Below, piece after piece: positions 8,140 to 16,331 of a stretch of 34,001 nt of DNA. Numbering within the stretch: position 1 is the stretch's first letter; each line of letters opens with the position of its first letter. The notes below the pieces were generated by a model that worked only from the letters and a program-made list of their open reading frames with translations, was not told the origin of the DNA and made no database searches. The stretch is from NCBI GenBank assembly GCA_964431685.1, contig CAYSLA010000020.1, positions 1 to 34,001 on the forward strand, read 5' to 3'. This DNA comes from CAYSLA01 sp964431685. Lineage in GTDB: Bacteria; Armatimonadota; UBA5829. Both the position numbers and the translations under genes were made by a program.

Positions 8140-9331
8140 TTCTGTCTACCTCCAGCCAAGCGCGAAGGGCACAAAGCCCCTTAATACTGTCACTCAGACC
8201 CGTATCGTCATCCCGACCACAGGGAGGAATCTCCCCGAGATTCGTAACTGCGTTCGGAATGACAGGAATTATCCGTGCCAGGTCCTTTTCCGTGGTCACC
8301 ACGGTTGGCGCGCCTAGTTCTGCGCGTCTCGCTTCGATGCGTCTCAGATCATCGGCCGTGTAGCTCCAATGGTCCGGAAAGACCATGCTGTCCAGGAGAT
8401 CGACGTGGGCGTCCCTCAGCGCCCGCTCAAAGGATTCCGGCCGTCCGATCCCACAGAATGATATCACCTTTTCGCCTTTCTCGGGAAGTCTCTCGTCTGT
8501 TGAGCCAACACTGGACACGAACCCGCCGATCGCCCGGGCGCAGTCGTGAATGTGTGCGTGAGGAGCCAGCCGCCCCAACGTTTCTTTCAGCCTGCTGTAA
8601 GGGAGCACTTTGAAGTGCTCCCCTACGTCTGTACCTTGCTCAGGGGTATTGGGTGCCCTGAGAGTCCTCAGGGCAGAGCCGCCCACCAGCAAAATGAAGT
8701 GTGCCCTCGCGAGTCCTCGCCGAGGCTCACGAAGGTCGCCTGCCGGCATTACAAACCCGCTCCCGAATTGCCTGGCGGCATCCACTACTGCGATCTCGAC
8801 GTCCCTGTGGAGCTGCCAGTATTGCATTCCATCGTCGAGGACGATAATGTCTGGACTGAACCTCTCACAGGCCATCATTCCTGTAACCCGCCTGTCCCTA
8901 CCCACCAGCACCGGGACACCGGGCAGAGATAGCGCGATCATTACTGGCTCGTCGCCCGCCTCTCTCGCGTCAGCCAGCAAGTTCTCGCCGTTCGAGACGA
9001 CCCTCGGCCCGTCCGCGCTTCCGCCGTGGCCTCGGCTGAGGATCACCACTCGTTTCCCGGATCCGACCAGGGCCCTGGCCAGCGCGATTACAGCCGGAGT
9101 CTTGCCTGTCCCGCCGAATGTCAGGTTTCCCACGCTCACAACTATGGCAGGGAGTCGAGTCCGCCGCCTGATGCCAGCCCGGTAAGTCCACAGATATGCA
9201 GTCAGTCCGATGGAGTAGAGCGCAGCCCACGGCAGCAAGGCCAGCCGCAGCACCCAGGAAAGTATGCCGCGGTCGTCCCCGGTTATGACGCGCTCGATAT
9301 ATCGCCGACTGTCACACGTGCGTTGTCCCAT
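8099..9331 (-). CDS. lpxK: Tetraacyldisaccharide 4'-kinase LpxK
   Basis: Membrane-associated kinase that phosphorylates the 4' position of the lipid A disaccharide. From the ATG at 9331 (2 bases after the waaA stop) the product has 410 residues, longer than the usual 320-350. Visible are the N-terminal membrane segment, IVVSVGNLTFGGTGKTPAVI with the unusual P-loop GGTGKT (73-78), IIVLDDGMQYWQLHRDV, and VVTTEKDLARI near the end. Much of the extra length comes from repeats read in frame: an inverted-repeat pair (8601-8675) after FILLVGGSALR, and a 57-bp element giving VIPNAVTNLGEIPPCGRDD just after TTEKDLARIIP. These surface positions may tolerate insertions. I would still call it functional. 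Confidence 0.93.
   Translation of the reverse strand: MGQRTCDSRRYIERVITGDDRGILSWVLRLALLPWAALYSIGLTAYLWTYRAGIRRRTRLPAIVVSVGNLTFGGTGKTPAVIALARALVGSGKRVVILSRGHGGSADGPRVVSNGENLLADAREAGDEPVMIALSLPGVPVLVGRDRRVTGMMACERFSPDIIVLDDGMQYWQLHRDVEIAVVDAARQFGSGFVMPAGDLREPRRGLARAHFILLVGGSALRTLRAPNTPEQGTDVGEHFKVLPYSRLKETLGRLAPHAHIHDCARAIGGFVSSVGSTDERLPEKGEKVISFCGIGRPESFERALRDAHVDLLDSMVFPDHWSYTADDLRRIEARRAELGAPTVVTTEKDLARIIPVIPNAVTNLGEIPPCGRDDDTGLSDSIKGLCALRAWLEVDRIGEIAEHIAHGSH
8207..8263. repeat. Palindromic repeat family B, in-frame copy inside lpxK
   Basis: A 57-bp element (exactly 19 codons) with ends GTCATCCCGA and TCGGAATGAC, near-inverted. It is read in the lpxK frame as VIPNAVTNLGEIPPCGRDD. The same sequence family lies between hslV and hslU (1677-1743). 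The multiple-of-three length explains why the reading frame survives. Confidence 0.8.
8601..8675. repeat. Two adjacent perfect inverted repeats inside lpxK
   Basis: The arms GGGAGCACTT (8601-8610) and AAGTGCTCCC (8613-8622) form a 10-bp stem with a 2-base loop. Then TGCCCTGA (8654-8661) and TCAGGGCA (8668-8675) form an 8-bp stem. They encode the poorly conserved LpxK segment RAPNTPEQGTDVGEHFKVLP. They are probably small dispersed repeats caught in frame. No second copy was found in this window. Confidence 0.6.
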
Positions 9332-9333
9332 TG

Positions 9334-10638
9334 CTATCGGGCCCTGTCTGCCAGTAGAGATAACACCGCCTGGGCGGTGCGGGCGGAAGCTCCACGATTC
9401 GCCTCCATCATCTGTGCGCACCGTTCGGCGATATCTTTGAGCAGTTCGTTGGCACCTGTGAGTCTTGAGATTCCCTCTGCCAGTTCTCTTTCGTCCACTA
9501 CTCGAAAACCTACCCCAAAGCTGAGTGCCTGAGCGGCTATGTCTCGGGTCTTGAACGTGTGCGGGCCAAAGAAGACCGGCTTGCCCTGCGCAATGGGCTG
9601 AATCAGACTGTGGCCGCCCTTGCGGATGAGTGTGCCGCCCACAAACGTCACATCGGCGATCGCGTAGACGTTGGCAAGCTCGCCGAAAGTATCCAGTACC
9701 ACCACTTCCTGCGCACCTGTGATGGTGGCCGGCTCGCTCCTGCGGCCAGCAGCAAAACCGGCAGACCGTGCCATCTGTCTGATCTCCTCGCCTCTCTCAA
9801 CATGTCTTGGCGCAATGATCAGCTTTAGGGTGGGGTGGGTCTGCCGAGAAGCAGCATAGGCGGCTATCACAGACTCCTCCTCGCCCGGATTAGTGCTTCC
9901 AGCAACAAAGACCGGAGCCTCAGGCGGGAAGCCGTAGCGCGACCTTAGCTCAGACTGATCTTGCTGGGAGAGCGGCCGCGAAGATTCATCAGCTTTGCAG
10001 TTGCCGGTAACCATCACCCGACTTTCGTCGGCGCCTATCGAGACAATGCGCTCAGCGTCGGCCTCGCTCTGCATACACAGCAGATCGATGTTGCCAAGCG
10101 CCCACCGGTACATCCACGGGAGCCGGCGCGCGCCTTTGGTCGTGCGGTCTGAGACCGTGCCGTTCATCATAGCTGATTTTACACCCAACTGCCGTGCGAT
10201 ATGCCGGAAGTTGGGCCATATTTCCGTGTCAACACTCGCGAACAGACGTGGGTTCACCCGGCGGATAGATGCGCTCACGCACGGCGAAAGATCGAACGGA
10301 TAGTAGATGAACAGGTCGGCGTCTTTGATGGACTTCTGTGCCATCTCACGGCCGGTGCGCGTTGTGGACGACACAACGACGGGCACATCCGGCAGCAGAC
10401 GCTTCATCTCGCTCACGATTTTGGCTGCAGCGACGGATTCGCCGACCGAAACGGCGTGCACCCAGATAGGACGCTTCCGTCGAATCTCGTCAGGCACGCT
10501 TGGGTGACCAAGTTGGTCTCGCCACGAGTCCCTTGACTTGCGTGATACGTAGACCCGGTAGAGTATGCCCAGCGCGATAATCGGGGACAGGACAGCCAGT
10601 ATGAGGTTGTATGCGGCGAAGACATAGCGCCTGGTCAT
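9334..10638 (-). CDS. waaA: 3-deoxy-D-manno-octulosonic acid (Kdo) transferase
   Basis: Transfers Kdo from CMP-Kdo to lipid IVA at the inner membrane. The product has 434 residues from the ATG at 10638, which overlaps the DUF374 stop by 4 bases (ATGA). A longer frame upstream (to 10689) only reads through a repeat copy and is not used. It has an N-terminal membrane anchor (YNLILAVLSPIIALGILYRV), the catalytic-Glu region IWVHAVSVGESVAAAKI, SVDTEIWPNFRH, and the donor-site block DTFGELANVYAIADVTFVGG followed by GGHSLIQPIAQGKPVFFGP. All are diagnostic for WaaA/KdtA. Mono- versus bifunctional Kdo addition cannot be told. Confidence 0.96.
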   Translation of the reverse strand: MTRRYVFAAYNLILAVLSPIIALGILYRVYVSRKSRDSWRDQLGHPSVPDEIRRKRPIWVHAVSVGESVAAAKIVSEMKRLLPDVPVVVSSTTRTGREMAQKSIKDADLFIYYPFDLSPCVSASIRRVNPRLFASVDTEIWPNFRHIARQLGVKSAMMNGTVSDRTTKGARRLPWMYRWALGNIDLLCMQSEADAERIVSIGADESRVMVTGNCKADESSRPLSQQDQSELRSRYGFPPEAPVFVAGSTNPGEEESVIAAYAASRQTHPTLKLIIAPRHVERGEEIRQMARSAGFAAGRRSEPATITGAQEVVVLDTFGELANVYAIADVTFVGGTLIRKGGHSLIQPIAQGKPVFFGPHTFKTRDIAAQALSFGVGFRVVDERELAEGISRLTGANELLKDIAERCAQMMEANRGASARTAQAVLSLLADRAR

Positions 10639-11281
10639 TTGCGTCGTCCCTTTCGCGAAACGGAGGGGGGAGGGGGAGGTGCTCCGCATTGGGCAAGCAG
10701 TTCCTCTGCCCGGAGCTCGGCCGCGTTGATTGCCTCCTCAATCCGCAGTGCGGCGTCGAACTCATCTTCGTCGGGTGCGATGTGAAGTGGGTCTCCAAAA
10801 AAGAGCACTGCTCGCGCAAACGGCAACGGGACCATATGTGAGTCCCAGCTTCCAAGCCGCTTGCACGGTGCGCAGGCTACGCCCACCGGCAGCACCGGGC
10901 TGCCGGACCGTTGCGCAAGATACACAGTTCCGGGCTGCACCTTCTTTGGCGGCCCTTTGGGTCCGTCTGGGGTATGCGCCAGTACTCCGCCCTCAGCCAG
11001 TTTTCTGACTGCTTCCAGGAGGGCACGAGCTCCGTGACGGCCGCTAGACCCGCGTATGGTGTTGAATCCACGGCTCCGGAGGATCATATCCTGCAATTGG
11101 CCGTCTTTTGAGACCGAGACCATCGAGTAGAAGCCCATGTTGCGGCAGTAGTATATCGGCAGCACGGTTACCCCATGCCACGGAAGCACGAGCCCGCCCT
11201 TGCCTTCGGCAAGTATCTGCTCAAGATGATCGTATCCCTCGACTCTGAAGCGTACAGTGGAAGCAATGCCTGTGGAGATGA
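10635..11281 (-). CDS. DUF374 lysophospholipid acyltransferase-like protein (5' end in gap)
   Basis: Predicted acyltransferase of the DUF374 family, often found between msbA and waaA. The first start codon after the gap (GTG 11189) is not the real start: the same frame is open and coding-like up to the gap edge, reading GIASTVRFRVEGYDHLEQIL then AEGKGGLVLPWHG. The N-terminus is therefore lost in the Ns. Family blocks seen are LPWHG, SVSKDGQLQDMILRSRGF, IRGSSGRHGARALLE, HTPDGPKGPPKKVQPGTV and LPVGVACAPCKRLGSWD. The last residues (GAPPPPPSVSRKGRRK) come from a partial family A repeat, so the C-terminus has been extended or replaced by it. Its substrate is unknown. An outer-membrane lipid role is inferred from the neighbours. 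Confidence 0.87.
10648..10685. repeat. Palindromic repeat family A, partial copy at the DUF374/waaA junction
   Basis: About 38 bp holding the central GAAACGGAGG part and the right arm (GGGGGAGGTGCTCC) of the family A element but lacking the left arm. It encodes the final residues of the DUF374 protein and ends some 10 bases before the waaA start. Confidence 0.75.
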
Positions 11282-11381
11282 NNNNNNNNNNNNNNNNNNN
11301 NNNNNNNNNNNNNNNNNNNNNNNNNNNNNNNNNNNNNNNNNNNNNNNNNNNNNNNNNNNNNNNNNNNNNNNNNNNNNNNNN
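11282..11381. other. Scaffold gap (100 N) between msbA and the DUF374 gene
   Basis: A run of exactly 100 N, a placeholder length. It removes the C-terminus of MsbA (H-loop and roughly 40-50 residues) and the start of the DUF374 protein (roughly 20-40 residues). The missing DNA should thus be longer than 100 bp. Reading msbA straight through the Ns to 11168 gives a false tail. Confidence 0.95.
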
Positions 11382-13009
11382 GTCGATCTGCCCTGCATCA
11401 GATAGTCGAGAGCTTCCTGGACGATGGCCTCCGATGCGGCGTCAAGAGAGGATGTCGCTTCGTCAAGGATAAGGATCTTTGGGTCCTTGAGCAGAGCACG
11501 TGCTATCGAGATGCGTTGCCGCTGTCCACCTGAAAGCCCCACACCGCCTTCACCCAATCGGGTGTCATAGCCTTCGGGTGATTGAGTGATGAAGTCGTGA
11601 GCGTTGGCGGACTTGGCCGCGGCAATCACCTCATCGATAGAGGCGCCGGGTTTGCCGTATGATATGTTGTCCGCTATCGTGCCCGAGAAAAGTATGGTCT
11701 CCTGTGGCACCATCGCAATCTGCTGTCTGAGGCTCGCCAGGCGGATTTGGCGGACGTCCACGTCTTCCACGAGAAGCGTGCCGGATGTGACATCGTAGAA
11801 CCGAAGCACGAGATCTGCTATGGTCGACTTGCCGGCTCCGCTGGGTCCCACAATTGCCACCACCTCGCCCGGTTCCATAGTGAAGCTAAGCCCTTCGAGC
11901 ACAGTCTCGCCGTCCACATACTCGAACCGTACGTCCTCGAACTCAACTTTCCCCTGCACATTGCTGAGAGTGATTGCGTCTTGCGCCTCCGGCATATCGG
12001 ACTTTGTATCCAGAACATGGAAGATGCGCTCCCCTGATGCCACAGTCTGCTGATACATCACATTGAGCCGGCCGAACTGCTTGGCGGAGGCTGCCACCAT
12101 GAAGCCAAGGTAAGCGAATTCAGTCAACACGCGAAAGGTGATCTGTCCGTGAACAACCATCCATCCGCCCGCCAGCACTATTAGCGCAACGGCGATACCG
12201 CCCATAAGCTCGATTGCTGGCAATACCACAGAGCTGCGTTTTGCCGCCCGCAGAGCGGCGGTCAGAGATTGGCGGTTCACTTCATCAAACCGGGCCACTT
12301 CGTGCGCTTCCATTCCGAAACTCTTGATAATACGCACACCGCGCACGGTTTCCTCGATCGTGGCGCTGACGTCCGCCAGCTTCTCCTGTTGCGTGGTGGT
12401 GAGGCCGCGTATCTTGCGGCTAATCCGGTCGATGGCAATCCCCATCAGGGGCACGAAGACAATTGTGAGCACCGACAGCTTCCAGCTCAGCATGAACATC
12501 CGTGCCAGACCCACCGTGATCATCAGCGGCCCGTCGATGGCCTGCATCACAACCTGGCTGGACTGCTGGATCATAGCAACGTCGGAGTTCATCCTGCTCA
12601 TAAGTTCGCCAATGCGGCTCTTGTGGAAGTAGCGAAGCGGCAGGCTCTGTACGTGCGCATACATCTCGCCGCGCACGTCCGTGCCCATCCGGTTGGTGGC
12701 GGAGGCCACCAGATAGGCGTTAAGGAACCCGAGCGCCGCCCTCGGAACTTGGACGGCCACGAGCAGTCCGGCCACCATCCATATCAGGGCAAACCTGGCG
12801 CCGTCGACAGTGAACCAGCCGGCAGCTACCCCCAGCCGCACGATGTAAATGTCCGTTGGAGGAGAGGACTGCGCAGTGGCGCTGAACCAGTTGACCAGGG
12901 TGGCCATAAAGATATTGCAGCCGGCAATTCCCAACCCGCATAGTGCGGCGAGAATCAGCCTGCCTTTGTAGACCAGAACATATCTTAGAAGTCTGCGTTG
13001 GGTTTCCAT
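11382..13009 (-). CDS. msbA: Lipid A export ABC transporter MsbA (3' end in gap)
   Basis: Half-transporter that flips lipid A-core across the inner membrane. The 542 visible residues hold the six-helix transmembrane domain (about 1-320) and most of the nucleotide-binding domain: Walker A GPSGAGKST (388-396), MVPQETILFSGTIADNI (Q-loop), signature LSGGQ (492-496) and Walker B ILILDEATSSLD (512 onward). The H-loop and C-terminus fall in the gap. The ATG at 13009 overlaps the end of lpxB by 25 bases. Its place between lpxB and waaA supports MsbA over other ABC exporters. Confidence 0.93.
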
Positions 13010-14208
13010 AGATCCAGCAGTTCCTTCGCGGCTCTTGCAAGAGCCCCTGGCTCGCCAAGTACGCCTCGAACCTCGGCAAGTCCGCGGCGAGCCTCCTCCA
13101 CGGCAGCGTCGTCTCCCAGATATGGAAGGCTCGTTTGTGCCAGATTGGCGCCCGTAACCTTCTCGCCAATGATCTCCGGGCAGATCAGTCGATTGGCGAC
13201 GATATTTGGCAGGCCAATAAATTGCTCGATCACGGCCTTGCGGAATAGAAACTCAAACCGCATCAAGGCTGTGCCTGCGTAGATAATCACCATCGGCAGG
13301 CCGATGATCGCGGCCTCCAGCGTGGCCGTTCCAGAAGCGATAATGGCAAAATCGGAGCTTGCCATACAGTCGTAGGTTCGGCCCTCTACCACCCGGACAT
13401 CAGGCTTCGGATTGAGTCGGCCACACAGCCTTTCCACTTGACGTCGAACTGCGTCCCCTCTGCCGGCCGCACCAAGAACAAAGGCGACACTGCCCATACT
13501 GGCAGTGAGCTCACTTGCGCACGTGAGCATTGGGCTCAGATGTCCCGAAACTTCGTGAGATCGGCTGCCTGGAAACAGACCGACGATCTTCACGTCGGCA
13601 GTGGAACACCTCCCCCCTCCGTCTCGGAGGGGGCCAGGGGGAGGTTCCGCCGGAATGCCCAGTTCCGAAAGGAACTGCTCGCGGGAGCACGTCGGCTTAA
13701 CAATGTCGATCAAAGGGTGTCCTACGAATCGTGCATCAAGGCCCTGTGCTCGCAAACCTTCAGCCGACCACGGAAACGGCGTGATAACCTTGCCGCCGCA
13801 ACGCAGGAGCCATTCGGCGCTCTTTACCCGTCTGCGCCACGAGGAGGGCGGCAGGTAGTAGACAACCTCTATACCAGCTCTCCGAGCGGCCCGGCCGAGG
13901 CGTGTGTTGAACGCTCCGTAGTCTATCAGCACCAGCAGATCGGGCTTGCGGGCAAGTATCTGGCTCTTGAGTTTCGCGTACTTCAGCGCCACCACCGGCA
14001 GGCTCTTGAGAGATTGTGCTATCCCGATGGTGCCGCCGCCTGCGGTGTCAACAACCGTCTCGACACCGGCCTCGCGCATCCTCGGTCCGCCCGCGCCCCA
14101 GAACTGGGCCTCCGGCAGAAGCTTGCGCACCTCGCACACAAGAGAGGCCCCGTGCATATCGCCCGAAGCCTCTCCAGCGGAAACAGCAATGCGGCAACCG
14201 CGGCTAAT
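12985..14208 (-). CDS. lpxB: Lipid-A-disaccharide synthase LpxB with a probable ATT start
   Basis: Glycosyltransferase (GT19) that joins UDP-2,3-diacylglucosamine and lipid X. The family N-terminal motif RIAVSAGEASGDMHGASLV is complete, but most of it lies upstream of the first ATG (14157). No ATG, GTG or TTG exists between the preceding in-frame TGA and that motif. The best start is ATT at 14208, 9 bases after a GGAGG and overlapping the TAG of fabZ-lpxA by one base, giving 407 residues. Other blocks are LVLIDYGAFNTRL, YYLPPSSWRRR, FVGHPLID, LFPGSRSHEV, ASGTATLEAAIIGLPMVI and GLPNIVANRLICPE. A family A repeat (13603-13648) adds EPPPGPLRDGGGRCST between LGIPA and VKIVGLFPGS. Confidence 0.93.
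   Translation of the reverse strand: MSRGCRIAVSAGEASGDMHGASLVCEVRKLLPEAQFWGAGGPRMREAGVETVVDTAGGGTIGIAQSLKSLPVVALKYAKLKSQILARKPDLLVLIDYGAFNTRLGRAARRAGIEVVYYLPPSSWRRRVKSAEWLLRCGGKVITPFPWSAEGLRAQGLDARFVGHPLIDIVKPTCSREQFLSELGIPAEPPPGPLRDGGGRCSTADVKIVGLFPGSRSHEVSGHLSPMLTCASELTASMGSVAFVLGAAGRGDAVRRQVERLCGRLNPKPDVRVVEGRTYDCMASSDFAIIASGTATLEAAIIGLPMVIIYAGTALMRFEFLFRKAVIEQFIGLPNIVANRLICPEIIGEKVTGANLAQTSLPYLGDDAAVEEARRGLAEVRGVLGEPGALARAAKELLDLWKPNADF
13603..13648. repeat. Palindromic repeat family A, copy inside lpxB
   Basis: A 46-bp palindrome with ends GGAAC and GGTTCC, C-rich left arm (ACCTCCCCCCTCC), centre GTCTCGGAG and G-rich right arm. On the coding strand it is read as EPPPGPLRDGGGRCST. This is the cleanest full-length copy in the window. 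Confidence 0.88.
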
Positions 14209-15472
14209 TTCTCGGAACCTCCATCTGACGTCCCCCGTAGCCCTCGCGCATATTCCTGATAAACTCGATCAGGTAGTCCACCTCAGGGTTTCTCTCGACT
14301 TCCCTCTCGATAGCTTCCAGGGCCTGGGAGACGTTCAGATTAGATCGGTAGAGCAACTTGTAACACTTCCGCACCTCGGCGCGCTCCTTGGGCCCAACGC
14401 CGTTTCTGCGAAGACCAATGACGTTCAGGTCGCAGACCTTGGCCGGACGCCCGTCGGTCATTGTAAACGGCGGCACGTCTTGCACCAGCTTCGAGAACCC
14501 GCCAACCATCGCAAACTTGCCTATGCGGACGTTTTGATGCACTCCAACAATTCCGCCAAAGACGACTCGGTCCTCGACCTGGGTGTGTCCACTGATACCG
14601 ACCATGTTGGCCATTGTGATGTTGTTGCCCAGTCTGCAGTTATGCCCGACGTGGCAGTAAGCCATCAGCATGTTGTTGTCGCCTATCACGGTAGACTCTC
14701 CCTCGCCGCTGGCGCGATGGATAGTGACATACTCGCGGATGATGTTTGAGTCACCTATCTTCAGGAAAGACTTCTCGCCCTTGAACTTGTGATCCTGTGG
14801 CGCTCCGCCCAGAGCCGCCCCAACGCCGATCGCGCAGTTCTCGCCGACGAAGGTGTTCTGGTCGATGACCACGTGCGAGTCCAGCTTCGTGCCTTTGCCG
14901 AGTTTCGAGTTCTTGCCGATCACGCAGAATGGGCCGATCACTACACCGTCGCAAAGTTCCGCGGTTGAGTCGACGATAGCGGTCGGGTGCACCGATATAC
15001 CCGTCAGAGGGCTTTGCCTGGATTCAGACCTGGCGCTGTTGCCGTCTCTGTCCACCAGTGCAAACATAAACTCACCCTCAGCAACCACATCGCCGTCGAC
15101 CCTTGCTACGGCGCTGACTTTGCCAATGTTGCCTCGGGTGGCCAGCAGCTCAACGTCGGTAACGAACGTGTCGCCTGGGTGGATGGGCTTGCGAAATCTG
15201 ACCTTGTCCATCCCTCCAAAATAGGCGAGCTTGCCCTGGTTGCCGGTCATCGAAAGCAGCAGCACTCCGCCAACCTGCGCCATCGCCTCGCAGACCAGCA
15301 CACCGGGCATCACAGCGTGTCCTGGGAAGTGTCCTTCAAAGAACTCCTCGTTGATAGTCACGTTCTTGTAGCCACGCGCGCTCTTTTCGGGCACCAGTTC
15401 GGTTATGCGATCCACAAGCAGAAAAGGATATCTGTGTGGCAATACATCTCGAATCTGTTCTACGTCAAGCAT
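14204..15472 (-). CDS. fabZ/lpxA: FabZ-LpxA fusion: 3-hydroxyacyl-ACP dehydratase plus UDP-GlcNAc O-acyltransferase
   Basis: One 422-residue frame carries two enzymes. Residues 1-about 145 are FabZ (hot-dog fold): LPHRYPFLLVDRI, catalytic His48 in EGHFPGHAVMPG and Glu62 in CEAMAQVGG. A short linker (about 146-157) leads to LpxA, the left-handed beta-helix: hexapeptide repeats from VHPTAIVDSTAELCDGVVIG, IHRASGEGESTVIGDNNMLM, catalytic His274 in AYCHVGHNC, and a C-terminal helical domain (KLLYRSNLNVSQALEAIE). FabZ and LpxA compete for the same 3-hydroxyacyl-ACP, so joining them may influence partition between fatty acid and lipid A synthesis. That is inference. The ATG at 15472 overlaps lpxC by 8 bases. 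No frameshift or internal stop breaks the junction. Confidence 0.95.
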   Translation of the reverse strand: MLDVEQIRDVLPHRYPFLLVDRITELVPEKSARGYKNVTINEEFFEGHFPGHAVMPGVLVCEAMAQVGGVLLLSMTGNQGKLAYFGGMDKVRFRKPIHPGDTFVTDVELLATRGNIGKVSAVARVDGDVVAEGEFMFALVDRDGNSARSESRQSPLTGISVHPTAIVDSTAELCDGVVIGPFCVIGKNSKLGKGTKLDSHVVIDQNTFVGENCAIGVGAALGGAPQDHKFKGEKSFLKIGDSNIIREYVTIHRASGEGESTVIGDNNMLMAYCHVGHNCRLGNNITMANMVGISGHTQVEDRVVFGGIVGVHQNVRIGKFAMVGGFSKLVQDVPPFTMTDGRPAKVCDLNVIGLRRNGVGPKERAEVRKCYKLLYRSNLNVSQALEAIEREVERNPEVDYLIEFIRNMREGYGGRQMEVPRN

Positions 15473-16283
15473 CTAAGTTCCATACCCCCATTCGAGCCAC
15501 GCGACGGGTGAACTCCGCGTTCATCGCGTGACCGGATCTTACCGCCAGTATATGGGCCTGGACGGTAGCGCCCAGAAGCGAAACATCGCCGACCAAGTCC
15601 ATCACTTTGTGTCTCACCAGTTCATCGGGGAAGCGCAGTTCACTGGACATGTGGTCCTGCCAGATGACAATGACATTGTCCACGCTGCCGCCCTTAGCTA
15701 GTTCGTTCGCATGCAGTCCGGCAACTTCTTCGTAGAGCACAAATGTTCTCGCACACGCCAGCTCTGATGCGAAGCTGTCTTTGTCCGGCTGATAGTCGAA
15801 TACCTGAGAACCGATCATCGGGTGATCATAGTTCATAACGTATGTAAGTCGAGCCGTTGGCGCAGGCACAGCCAGGATGAACGAGGTGCTGTTACTGACA
15901 TACAATGGCTCGGTGATAGTGACCACGGCTCTCGCGCCGTCAAGTTGCACAGCGCCTGCCTGAAGAATCGCGTCCACATACGCCCGGGCGCTGCCATCCA
16001 TAATCGGAGTCTCCGACCCGTGCATTTCAACCACCGCGTTGTCGATGCCGCATCCTGACAGCGAAGCCATAAGGTGTTCGATAGTCCGAAAGCGAACATC
16101 CCCATCGCCGATGGTTGTGCCGCGGCTGGTGTCAACGACATTCTCGACAAGCGCGGCTACTTCACGTCCGTCTTTTCGGAAAACAATCCCGTTGTTCGCC
16201 GGTGCCGGGTGGATCGTTACCGAAGCGACATCGCCGCTGTGCAGACCGGTTCCACGCAGGGTCACGCTCTCGCGAACTGTCAT
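15465..16283 (-). CDS. lpxC: UDP-3-O-acyl-N-acetylglucosamine deacetylase LpxC
   Basis: Zinc deacetylase for the committed step of lipid A synthesis. From the ATG at 16283 it has 272 residues, starting MTVRESVTLRGTGLHSGD, which matches the family start. Zinc ligands are His70 (IEHLMASLSG), His225 and Asp229 (RHKVMDLVGD), and His252 (RSGHAMN) is the catalytic base. The frame is open upstream to an ATG at 16424, overlapping lpxD, but that extension reads through a repeat (VPETPSQVPETPS) with no family counterpart, so I prefer the inner start. GGAG lies 11 bases upstream, which is long. LpxC is separate here, unlike the LpxC-FabZ fusions of Bacteroidetes. Confidence 0.95.
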   Translation of the reverse strand: MTVRESVTLRGTGLHSGDVASVTIHPAPANNGIVFRKDGREVAALVENVVDTSRGTTIGDGDVRFRTIEHLMASLSGCGIDNAVVEMHGSETPIMDGSARAYVDAILQAGAVQLDGARAVVTITEPLYVSNSTSFILAVPAPTARLTYVMNYDHPMIGSQVFDYQPDKDSFASELACARTFVLYEEVAGLHANELAKGGSVDNVIVIWQDHMSSELRFPDELVRHKVMDLVGDVSLLGATVQAHILAVRSGHAMNAEFTRRVARMGVWNLDA

Positions 16284-16331
16284 CTGCCATTCGGCTCCAC
16301 TCACACACTCTCCGACAGTATGCGAAGGCGT

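Noticed and set aside
10639..10689. N-terminal extension of waaA
   Set aside because: It reads through a partial repeat inside the DUF374 gene. The ATG at 10638 overlaps the DUF374 stop and starts the conserved membrane anchor.
11168..11281. Apparent C-terminus of MsbA after the gap
   Set aside because: It does not resemble any ABC transporter end, and the overlapping frame is clearly the DUF374 protein.
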